The position numbers were made by a program, and so were the translations under genes. Source: JBFGWM01 sp041588495 (GTDB lineage: Bacteria; Pseudomonadota; Gammaproteobacteria; Pseudomonadales; JBFGWM01). From it: DNA of 5,752 nt. Under the pieces are notes generated by a model. The model was not told where the DNA came from and searched no databases. It worked only from the letters and a program-made list of their open reading frames with translations. Below are positions 1 through 4,975 of this stretch, in pieces (within the stretch, counting starts at the first letter, position 1; every line of letters starts with the position of its first letter). The DNA lies in NCBI GenBank assembly GCA_041588495.1, contig JBFGWM010000188.1, forward strand, positions 1 through 5,752, in the 5' to 3' direction.

Positions 1-137
1 CCGGTTGCAGCCTGCTCGGCCACCGCCGGATTGCGCACGCTGTACCACAGGGCAGCGCTCAGCATGAGGATGACCAGCATCACCGAAAAAAGGCGACGCT
101 CACGCCTTCCCGAATGGCTTTCAACGGACAGGTTCAT
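1..137 (-). CDS. N-terminus of exported or membrane-anchored protein, possibly DsbC (cut by window edge)
   Basis: This is an open frame reading leftward off the window, of which 45 codons are visible. It starts MNLSVESHSGRRERR, followed by a hydrophobic stretch of about 19 residues (LFSVMLVILMLSAALWYSV, residues 16-34), then RNPAVAEQ. The layout of basic n-region, hydrophobic core and AxA-like PAVA|EQ is that of a Sec signal peptide or a single membrane anchor. ATG at 137 is preferred because GGAG lies upstream at 153-150, with 12 nt spacing. An in-frame ATG at 155 would add six residues but has no visible ribosome binding site. No catalytic domain is in view, so the sequence does not identify the family. 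In many gammaproteobacteria the gene after xerD is dsbC, the periplasmic disulfide isomerase, and an exported protein fits that. The dsbC assignment is inference from position only. Confidence 0.6.
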   Translation of the reverse strand, partial: MNLSVESHSGRRERRLFSVMLVILMLSAALWYSVRNPAVAEQAAT

Positions 138-245
138 GAATTCTCGAGGCTCCATGTATCGGTGGCGGGATTCTAACCCTTAGGCACGCTGCAAGCGCAC
201 CGGTTCCCCCACCGGGGTTATTCATTCCGGGTCCGGCGGTCATGC
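138..245. other. xerD to downstream gene intergenic spacer
   Basis: This 108-bp non-coding gap follows the xerD stop. On the minus strand it holds TAGAAT (175-170), a 5/6 match to a sigma70 -10 box, but no acceptable -35 lies 15-19 bp upstream. It also holds a short CCGGT/ACCGG inverted repeat (200-204 with 211-215) and no T-run that would make a convincing terminator. The segment 158-179 resembles the 3' end of a tRNA (see findings). Whether the downstream gene has its own promoter here is undecided. Confidence 0.5.
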
Positions 246-1154
246 TCAACCGCGCGGATGATGTTCCGCGTGCAACGACTGCAGCCGGTGCCGCGCGATA
301 TGGGTGTAGATCTGCGTGGTCGAAAGGTCGCTGTGACCGAGCAGCATCTGCACCACCCGCAGGTCCGCGCCATGGTTCAGCAGGTGTGTGGCGAACGCGT
401 GGCGCAGCGTGTGCGGCGAAAGCTTGCGGTCGATCCCGGCCGTACCCGCATGCTGGCGCACCCGGTACCAGAATGCCTGCCGGGTCAGCGCGCCGCCGCC
501 GCGCCCGGGAAACAGGATGCCTTCGTCCGCCCCGCGCAGCAGTTCGGGCCGTGCTTCCGACTGGTAACGGGTCAGCCAGTCCAGCGCCTCCGCACCCACC
601 GGCACCAGGCGCTCCTTGCTGCCCTTGCCGAGCACCCGGATCACGCCCTGGCGCATGTTCAGCTGGGTCACCCGCAGGGACACCAGTTCCGACACCCGCA
701 GTCCGCAGGCGTAGACCAGTTCGAGCATGGTGCGGTCGCGCATCCCGATCGCGGTTTCAAGATCGGGCGCCGCCAGCAGTGCCTCGACCTCGGCCTCGGA
801 CAGGGTTCCCGGCAGCGGGCGCCCGGTGCGGGGCCGCTCCACCCGCTGCGCGGGATTTTCCGCGATCAGCCCCTGCCGCAGCAGGTGCCGGAAAAAACCG
901 CGCAGGCCGGACAGGAAACGCGCGGTGCTGCGCGCCTCGTAGCCGCGTCTCAGGCAATGCGCAAAATAATCGGTGATGTGCTCGCGACGTGTTTCGCGGC
1001 AGTCCAGTCCGCGACTTTCCAGCCAGGCCAGGAATCCGCCCAGGTCGCGACGGTAGGCATCCAGGGTGTTGCGACTGAGTCCCTTTTCCATCCAGGCCGC
1101 GTCCAGCCAGGCGTCGAGCAGGGCCTGGTGGGAGTCACTGAGGGGTGCGGCCAT
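246..1154 (-). CDS. xerD: Site-specific tyrosine recombinase XerD
   Basis: XerD acts with XerC at the dif site near the replication terminus to resolve chromosome dimers, activated by FtsK. The 302-residue product is close to the usual 298. Residues about 8-100 form the N-terminal SAM-like core-binding domain (LEKxLxxNTLxAYRRDL-type helix at 23-38). Residues about 115-295 form the catalytic domain. All catalytic residues are present: R153 (GLRVSEL), K177 (GKGSKERLVPV), H248 and R251 (SPHTLRHAFATHLLNHG), H274 (LLGHSDLSTTQ) and the nucleophile Y283 (IYTHI). The C-terminus HHPRG matches the E. coli XerD ending HHPRA, which favours XerD over XerC. ATG 1154 is the first ATG, GTG or TTG after the in-frame rplS stop; no clear ribosome binding site precedes it because a hairpin arm occupies that spot. 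It lies 48 bp after rplS and may be co-transcribed. It is a housekeeping recombinase, not an element integrase. Confidence 0.96.
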   Translation of the reverse strand: MAAPLSDSHQALLDAWLDAAWMEKGLSRNTLDAYRRDLGGFLAWLESRGLDCRETRREHITDYFAHCLRRGYEARSTARFLSGLRGFFRHLLRQGLIAENPAQRVERPRTGRPLPGTLSEAEVEALLAAPDLETAIGMRDRTMLELVYACGLRVSELVSLRVTQLNMRQGVIRVLGKGSKERLVPVGAEALDWLTRYQSEARPELLRGADEGILFPGRGGGALTRQAFWYRVRQHAGTAGIDRKLSPHTLRHAFATHLLNHGADLRVVQMLLGHSDLSTTQIYTHIARHRLQSLHAEHHPRG

Positions 1155-1158
1155 GACG

Positions 1159-1188
1159 CGGCGGTCCGTGAGTGTCAGCGGACCGCCG
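1159..1188 (-). terminator. Perfect 10-bp stem-loop between rplS and xerD
   Basis: CGGCGGTCCG (1159-1168) is exactly complementary to CGGACCGCCG (1179-1188), with a 10-nt loop. In the minus-strand transcript the stem starts 14 nt after the rplS stop and ends 4 nt before the xerD ATG. No U-tract follows, so it is not a classical intrinsic terminator. It could be an mRNA 3'-end stabiliser for the ribosomal operon, a pause site, or a block on xerD translation initiation. The stem is clear in the sequence; its role is not. Confidence 0.4.
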
Positions 1189-1202
1189 TAATCCGGATCC
1201 GC

Positions 1203-1553
1203 TCAGATCTTCTCGCGAATCCGCGCAGCCTTGCCGAAGCGCTCACGCAGGTAGTAGAGCTTCGCCTGGCGCACATCACCCCGACGCTTCACCGAGATGC
1301 TCTCGATGAGCGGGCTGTGGGTCTGGAAGGTCCGCTCGACGCCAACGCCGTTGGATACCTTGCGCACGATGAACGACGAGTGCAGGCCCTTGTTGCGGCG
1401 CGCGATGACCGCGCCCTCGAAAGCCTGCAGGCGCTCGCGCTCGCCTTCCTTCACGCGCACCTGCACGACAACCGTGTCGCCGGGGCGGAAATCGGGAACT
1501 TCGCTTTTCAGCTGTTCGTCTTCGATCGCCTGGATGATGGGGTTCTTGCTCAT
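1203..1553 (-). CDS. rplS: 50S ribosomal protein L19
   Basis: L19 is a large-subunit protein at the interface with the 30S subunit. The product is 116 residues (E. coli has 115) and begins MSKNPIIQAIEDEQ. Family features run through its whole length: FRPGDTVVVQVRVKEG (about 22-37), LQAFEGAVIARRNKG (42-56), SSFIVRKVSNGVGVERTF (58-75), SPLIESISVKRRGDVRQAKLYYLR (79-102) and a basic C-terminal tail. The frame stays open 40 codons further upstream into the end of trmD. ATG 1553 is chosen because it gives the family N-terminus and has AAGGTGG at 1568-1562, spaced 8 nt. It is the last ribosomal gene of the rpsP-rimM-trmD-rplS cluster and is set apart from trmD by an unusually long 116-bp gap containing two hairpins. 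Confidence 0.97.
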   Translation of the reverse strand: MSKNPIIQAIEDEQLKSEVPDFRPGDTVVVQVRVKEGERERLQAFEGAVIARRNKGLHSSFIVRKVSNGVGVERTFQTHSPLIESISVKRRGDVRQAKLYYLRERFGKAARIREKI

Positions 1554-1571
1554 GATCGCTTCCACCTTGTC

Positions 1572-1619
1572 GAATCCGGGTCCGGTACCGCAACCCAATA
1601 TCCGGACCCTGCCGGATTC
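1572..1619 (-). promoter_or_regulatory. Long stem-loop just upstream of the rplS ribosome binding site
   Basis: Two stacked 7-bp helices form an imperfect hairpin: 1572-1578 with 1613-1619, and 1579-1585 with 1602-1608. A 4-nt bulge (1609-1612) sits on one side and the terminal loop is 16 nt (1586-1601). In the minus transcript the structure ends 3 nt before the AAGGTGG of rplS. It is therefore placed to affect rplS translation, mRNA processing or decay. The base pairing is read directly; any regulatory role is inferred. Confidence 0.45.
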
Positions 1620-1636
1620 CTGTTGAAAATCTCTGG

Positions 1637-1655
1637 CGGGCTGAATCCCAGCCCG
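1637..1655 (-). terminator. Stem-loop just downstream of trmD
   Basis: CGGGCTG (1637-1643) pairs perfectly with CAGCCCG (1649-1655) around a 5-nt loop. Two further G-C pairs are possible across a single bulged base. It begins 15 nt after the trmD stop. The minus transcript continues CCAGAGATTTTC, so there is only a weak, displaced U-run. This makes it a poor terminator. It could be a partial attenuator, or a 3' stabilising stem left after cleavage of the operon mRNA. Confidence 0.35.
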
Positions 1656-1669
1656 GCCCTCGCACATGT

Positions 1670-2440
1670 TCACCCGTCGCGCGACCTTCCGGCCCCCGCG
1701 TCAGCCTGCTCCGCCCGGTACTCGTCGAGCAGGCGCCGCGCATCTGCGTCCAGGTCACGACCCTCCAGCAGTTCCGGGCGCCGTTCCCAGGTCCGGCCCA
1801 GCGACTGCTTGCGACGCCAGCGCTCGATGAGCGCGTGGTTGCCACTCAACAGCACCTCCGGAACCCGCATTCCGTCGAGTTCCTCGGGCCGCGTGTACTG
1901 GGGATATTCCAGTAACCCGTCGGCGAAGGAATCGCTGCCCTCTGACTCTTCATTGCCGAGGGCGCCGGGAACCTGGCGGATGATCGCATCCAGCATCACC
2001 ATCACGGCCAGTTCACCGCCACTGAGCACGTAGTCGCCGATCGACCATTCCTCGTCGACCTCGGCGTCCAGCACCCGCTGGTCGATGCCCTCGTAGCGTC
2101 CGGCGACCAGCACCAGGCGCTCGCGAGCAACCAGTTCGCGAACCCCCTGCTGGTCGAGCAGGCGGCCGGCGGGGGACAGGCAGACCACGCTGGCCCCTCC
2201 GGAAGCCCGTTTCGCCGCGCGAATCGCGTCGCGCAGGGGCTCCACTTTCATCACCATGCCGGGGCCGCCGCCATAGGGCCGCTCGTCCACCGTCTGGTGC
2301 CGGTCCGCGGTGAAATCCCGCGGGTTCCAGGTCTCCATCTGCACCAGGCCGGCGCGAAACGCGCGCCCGGTGACCCCGTATTCGGTGAGTGCCGCGAACA
2401 TGTCCGGGAACAGCGATACCACGCCCGCCCAGAATGTCAT
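1670..2440 (-). CDS. trmD: tRNA (guanine-N1-)-methyltransferase TrmD
   Basis: TrmD transfers methyl from S-adenosylmethionine to N1 of G37 in tRNAs with G36-G37, which prevents +1 frameshifting; it works as a cytoplasmic homodimer. The 256-residue product matches the usual 255. The N-terminus is family-typical (VVSLFPDMF, 7-15). ERPYGGGPGMVMK (53-65), CLSPAGR (87-93), AGRYEGIDQRV (113-123) and SIGDYVLSGGELA (133-145) form the trefoil-knotted SPOUT cofactor site. R155 and D170 (EGSDSF) correspond to the E. coli catalytic R154 and D169. The C-terminal tRNA-binding domain has YTRPEELDGMRVPEVLLSGNH (182-202). ATG 2440 has GAGGTGA at 2451-2445 as its ribosome binding site, the best in the cluster. 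It lies 20 bp after rimM, and the tail (AEQADAGAGRSRDG) is variable in the family. Confidence 0.97.
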   Translation of the reverse strand: MTFWAGVVSLFPDMFAALTEYGVTGRAFRAGLVQMETWNPRDFTADRHQTVDERPYGGGPGMVMKVEPLRDAIRAAKRASGGASVVCLSPAGRLLDQQGVRELVARERLVLVAGRYEGIDQRVLDAEVDEEWSIGDYVLSGGELAVMVMLDAIIRQVPGALGNEESEGSDSFADGLLEYPQYTRPEELDGMRVPEVLLSGNHALIERWRRKQSLGRTWERRPELLEGRDLDADARRLLDEYRAEQADAGAGRSRDG

Positions 2441-2460
2441 TGCGTCACCTCGCTGCGGAT

Positions 2461-3003
2461 TCAGTAATCCGCTTCCCAGTCGACCCGGATCACGCCCCGC
2501 TCCAGGCTGACCTCGATGACGTAACGCCCCTCGACCCAGGGGATCAGGCGTTTTCGGTCATCCACGCTGTCCGCGTCGGGATCGACCACCAGCACGTCGT
2601 TGGCGCCGGTTTCCAGCATCTCGCGCACCTGGCCGAAGCGCACCCCCGCCAGGTTTTCCACCACCAGCCCTTCGAGCTGGTGCAGGTAATATTCCCCGTC
2701 GGACAGCTGCGGCAGGCAGTCCCGGGAGACGGCGATCAACCGCCCGGTGACGCGTTCCGCGTCCTCGCGATTGCGGCATGCCGCAAAGCGCACCACCACC
2801 TGGCCGTCACCGCGGACCTCGGACTCGCCGATCTCGACGGCCTGCCAGTCGCCCTCGCGTCCGACCATCCAGGGGCTGTAATCCAGGATGTTCGCAGCCG
2901 GCCGCGTGAAAGAGCGGATCTTCGACCAGCCGCGCACCGCGAACGGAGCGCCGATGCGGCCGACGGTGATCAGGTCGTCAGCCGGGGACCGGTCAGCGAC
3001 CAT
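2461..3003 (-). CDS. rimM: 16S rRNA-processing protein RimM
   Basis: RimM binds S19 in the 30S head and assists late maturation of the 16S rRNA 3' domain. The 180-residue product is close to the E. coli length of 182. The N-terminal RimM beta-barrel covers about 11-95, with the signature ITVGRIGAPFAVRGWSKIRSFT (12-33). The C-terminal PRC-barrel covers about 102-177, with GEYYLHQLEGLVV (103-115), TGANDVLVV (132-140) and LIPWVEGRYV (153-162). It ends VDWEADY, like the family's VDW ending. ATG 3003 follows the rpsP stop by 11 bp, with AGG at 3012-3010 spaced 6 nt as a modest ribosome binding site. The tight spacing implies co-translation with rpsP and trmD. Confidence 0.96.
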   Translation of the reverse strand: MVADRSPADDLITVGRIGAPFAVRGWSKIRSFTRPAANILDYSPWMVGREGDWQAVEIGESEVRGDGQVVVRFAACRNREDAERVTGRLIAVSRDCLPQLSDGEYYLHQLEGLVVENLAGVRFGQVREMLETGANDVLVVDPDADSVDDRKRLIPWVEGRYVIEVSLERGVIRVDWEADY

Positions 3004-3014
3004 TCCGGGCCTGC

Positions 3015-3284
3015 TCAGGCCTCCGCGGACGCCGCGGACTGGCTCTTTTTCCAGTCCTTGAGCAGGGCACGAACGCGCTCGGTAACCTGCGCGCCCTGGT
3101 CCTGCCAGTATTCAATGCGGCCCGTATCGATCAGGAGACGGGTTTCCTGGCCACGGGCAACGGGGTTGAAATACCCCAGCTTCTCGATGAAACGGCCGTC
3201 GCGCGGAGACCGCTGATCAGCCACAACAATTTGATAAAACGGGCGTTTTTTAGCGCCGCCCCGCGCCAGACGAATCTTTACCAT
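3015..3284 (-). CDS. rpsP: 30S ribosomal protein S16
   Basis: S16 is needed for assembly of the 5' domain of the 30S subunit. The 89-residue product begins MVKIRLARGGAKKRPFYQIV, the family N-terminus, and continues ADQRSPRDGRFIEKLGYFNP (22-41), then the helix region RIEYWQDQGAQVTERVRALLK (56-76) and a short Lys/Ala-rich tail. It is seven residues longer than E. coli S16 (82), all at the variable C-terminus. The start is fixed by the conserved MVKIRLAR. Its ribosome binding site is unusual: AGGA lies only 1 nt from the ATG (3289-3286), while AGGGG (3301-3297) is 12 nt away. It is first in the cluster with rimM, trmD and rplS, behind an AT-rich promoter region. Confidence 0.97.
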   Translation of the reverse strand: MVKIRLARGGAKKRPFYQIVVADQRSPRDGRFIEKLGYFNPVARGQETRLLIDTGRIEYWQDQGAQVTERVRALLKDWKKSQSAASAEA

Positions 3285-3333
3285 GTCCTGCTACAACCCC
3301 TGCAAATGGAATTCCGGCCCAAAAAGGGCGCTT

Positions 3334-3362
3334 ATTTTAGTCAAAAGAGCATTGAAATAGAA
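3334..3362 (-). promoter_or_regulatory. Candidate promoter of the rpsP-rimM-trmD-rplS cluster
   Basis: On the minus strand TAAAAT (3339-3334) matches 5 of 6 bases of the sigma70 -10 box. It sits inside a markedly AT-rich patch (about 3331-3375) in otherwise GC-rich DNA. At 17-bp spacing the -35 position reads TTCTAT (3362-3357), a poor match. Downstream of the -10 is AAGCGCCC, a GC-rich discriminator like those of growth-rate and stringently controlled rRNA and ribosomal-protein promoters. Initiation near 3327 would give a leader of about 43 nt. The location is likely; the exact boxes are less so. Confidence 0.45.
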
Positions 3363-3388
3363 CACTTTTCTTACATGGCCCACGCGGA

Positions 3389-3405
3389 CCGCCCGTCGCG
3401 GGCGG
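3389..3405 (-). terminator. Stem-loop after ffh
   Basis: CCGCCCG (3389-3395) pairs perfectly with CGGGCGG (3399-3405) around a 3-nt loop, two bases after the ffh stop codon in the minus transcript. This very GC-rich hairpin at the end of a gene fits a 3' end or terminator, but no U-tract follows (next bases TCCGCGTGGG). Some read-through into rpsP is therefore possible. Confidence 0.4.
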
Positions 3406-3407
3406 CG

Positions 3408-4787
3408 TCACATGCGCGGCGGAAAGCCGCCGCCCGGCGGTGCCATGCCCTGCATTCCGCGCATCATCGCCTGCATGCCGCCCTTCTTGCTGAACTTCTT
3501 GAGCATCTTCTGCATCTGCTTGAACTGCTTGAGCAGGCGGTTGACGTCCTGGATCTCGGTCCCCGAGCCCGCGGCGATGCGCCGCTTGCGCGAACCACTG
3601 ATCACGTCGGGGTAACGACGCTCGTGGGGGGTCATGGACAGGATGATGGCCTCCATGCGACCCAGTTCCTTGTCGTTGACGCGCTCCTGGGCGGCCTGCG
3701 CCATCTGCCCCATGCCGGGCAGCTTGTCCATCAGGTTGGCCACCCCGCCCATGTTCTTCATCTGCTGCAACTGGTCGCGGAAGTCCTCGAGGTTGAAGCG
3801 CTTGCCCTTGCCCTTCTGGACCTTGCGGGCGAGCTTCTCGGCCTTTTCCTTGTCGATCTTGTGCTCGGCTTCCTCGATCAGCGACAGCACGTCGCCCATG
3901 CCGAGAATCCGCGACGCGATGCGGTCCGGATGGAATGCATCGAGGGCGTCGGACTTCTCACCGACCCCGATGAACTTGATCGGTTTGCCGGTGATGTGAC
4001 GCACGGACAGCGCCGCGCCGCCACGGGCGTCGCCGTCGGCCTTGGTCAGGATGACCCCGGTCAGCGGCAGGGCCTCATTGAAGGCACGCGCGGTGTTGGC
4101 GGCGTCCTGCCCGGTCATGGCATCCACGGTGAACAGGGTCTCGACGGGCTCCAGGGCCGCGTGCAGGCGCCGGATCTCGTCCATCATCTCGTCGTCGATG
4201 TGCAGGCGTCCCGCGGTATCGACGATCACCACGTCGATCACCCGGTTGCGCGCCTCCTCCACCGCGTTCCTCGCGATGTCCACGGGATCGTCGTCCGCGT
4301 GGGAGGGAAAGAACACCAGCCCGTTCTCGCCGGCCAGGGTCTCCAGCTGCTTGATCGCCGCCGGGCGGTAGACGTCGGCGCTGACCACCAGGACCGATTT
4401 CTTTTCACGCTCCCTGAGGCGCCGGCCGAGCTTGGCCACGGTAGTGGTCTTGCCCGCACCCTGCAGGCCCGCCATCAGGATCACCGCCGGCGGTCTCGCG
4501 GCGAGATTGAGGCCATCGACGGTCTCGCCCATGACCCGCACCAGTTCCTCGTTGACGATGCGGATGAAGGCCTGGCCCGGGGTCAGGCTTTTCATGACCT
4601 CCTGGCCGAGGGCCTTGCGCTTCACCTCGTCGGTGAAGGACTTCACCACCGGCAGCGCCACGTCCGCCTCGAGCAGCGCCATGCGGATTTCGCGCAGGGT
4701 GTCGCGGATATTGTCCTCGGTCAGCCGCGCCTGGCCGGTCAGCGTGCGCAGGCTGCCGGACAGGCGTTCGGTCAGGGATTCAAACAT
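3408..4787 (-). CDS. ffh: Signal recognition particle protein Ffh
   Basis: Ffh is the SRP54 GTPase. It binds 4.5S RNA and hydrophobic signal sequences on ribosomes and docks with FtsY at the membrane. The 459-residue product compares with 453 in E. coli. The N domain (1-95) begins MFESLTERLSGSLRTLTGQ. The G domain (about 100-295) has the P-loop GLQGAGKTT (107-115), SADVYRPAAIKQL (136-148, insertion-box region), DTAGR (190-194), TKADGDARGG (248-257) and GVGEKSDALDAF (274-285). The M domain (about 300-459) carries the RNA-binding SGSRKRRIAAGSGT (397-410) and a methionine-rich signal-binding region with the tail GGMQAMMRGMQGM. The frame is open 58 codons upstream, but ATG 4787 gives the family N-terminus and has GAGGA at 4798-4794, spaced 6 nt. 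It is divergent from the ypjD-type gene. Confidence 0.98.
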   Translation of the reverse strand: MFESLTERLSGSLRTLTGQARLTEDNIRDTLREIRMALLEADVALPVVKSFTDEVKRKALGQEVMKSLTPGQAFIRIVNEELVRVMGETVDGLNLAARPPAVILMAGLQGAGKTTTVAKLGRRLREREKKSVLVVSADVYRPAAIKQLETLAGENGLVFFPSHADDDPVDIARNAVEEARNRVIDVVIVDTAGRLHIDDEMMDEIRRLHAALEPVETLFTVDAMTGQDAANTARAFNEALPLTGVILTKADGDARGGAALSVRHITGKPIKFIGVGEKSDALDAFHPDRIASRILGMGDVLSLIEEAEHKIDKEKAEKLARKVQKGKGKRFNLEDFRDQLQQMKNMGGVANLMDKLPGMGQMAQAAQERVNDKELGRMEAIILSMTPHERRYPDVISGSRKRRIAAGSGTEIQDVNRLLKQFKQMQKMLKKFSKKGGMQAMMRGMQGMAPPGGGFPPRM

Positions 4788-4805
4788 GCTCGATCCTCGT
4801 TCAGG

Positions 4806-4821
4806 CGCCCGGCTGCGGGCG
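4806..4821 (-). promoter_or_regulatory. Hairpin in the ffh 5' leader
   Basis: CGCCCG (4806-4811) pairs with CGGGCG (4816-4821) around a 4-nt loop. In the minus transcript it ends 7 nt before the GAGGA of ffh. It lies between the predicted transcription start and the ribosome binding site. Short GC-rich stems are frequent by chance at this base composition. Confidence 0.25.
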
Positions 4822-4844
4822 TTCCCGTGACGGGTAAACCCGGC

Positions 4845-4874
4845 ATTATACCGGAGCGGCATCGGCGACCCCAA
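4845..4874 (-). promoter_or_regulatory. Candidate ffh promoter
   Basis: A perfect sigma70 -10 hexamer, TATAAT, lies on the minus strand at 4850-4845. With an 18-bp spacer the -35 position reads TTGGGG (4874-4869), matching only the first three consensus bases. Predicted initiation near 4838 gives a leader of about 50 nt with a good ribosome binding site for ffh. The perfect -10 in a GC-rich intergenic region makes this the likeliest ffh promoter. Confidence 0.55.
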
Positions 4875-4902
4875 TGCGCTAAGATAGGCGCAGGTTTTTT
4901 TT
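4875..4902 (+). terminator. Short stem plus T8 tract upstream of the ypjD-type gene
   Basis: On the plus strand TGCGC (4875-4879) pairs with GCGCA (4888-4892) around an 8-nt loop. After GG comes an uninterrupted run of eight T (4895-4902). The form is that of a weak intrinsic terminator. It lies 73 bp before the ypjD-type start and no plus-strand gene precedes it in the window. It could be an attenuator in the ypjD leader, a stop for antisense transcription, or chance. Confidence 0.3.
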
Positions 4903-4975
4903 CGGTGTGGGCGTCGCGGCCGAGCATGCAAGCGCAGAGTCCCCTGGCGTACACGAAGCACTGCGCGTCATCGTC

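Noticed and set aside
138..148. Adjacent EcoRI and XhoI recognition sequences, as if from a cloning junction
   Set aside because: The overlapping GAATTC and CTCGAG lie at a natural gene start with uninterrupted flanking sequence; chance is sufficient.
242..976. 244-codon plus-strand open frame within xerD
   Set aside because: It is Arg/Pro/Ala-rich without a domain and antisense to a recombinase whose catalytic residues are all intact.
246..1154. Tyrosine recombinase as a sign of an integrated element
   Set aside because: Its length, motifs, HHPRG ending and placement after rplS identify housekeeping XerD; no other mobile-element gene or flanking repeat is seen.
1554..1673. 40-residue N-terminal extension of L19 reaching into trmD
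   Set aside because: The extension is unconserved in character, overlaps trmD, and spans the intergenic hairpins; the family N-terminus and a good ribosome binding site point to ATG 1553.
258..2033. 591-codon plus-strand open frame antisense to xerD, rplS and trmD
   Set aside because: It covers three conserved minus-strand genes and their spacers, and its translation shows no recognisable domain. High GC leaves few stops on the opposite strand.
4788..4961. 58-residue N-terminal extension of Ffh
   Set aside because: It crosses the TATAAT box and the ffh ribosome binding site, and Ffh proteins begin at MFESL-like sequences.
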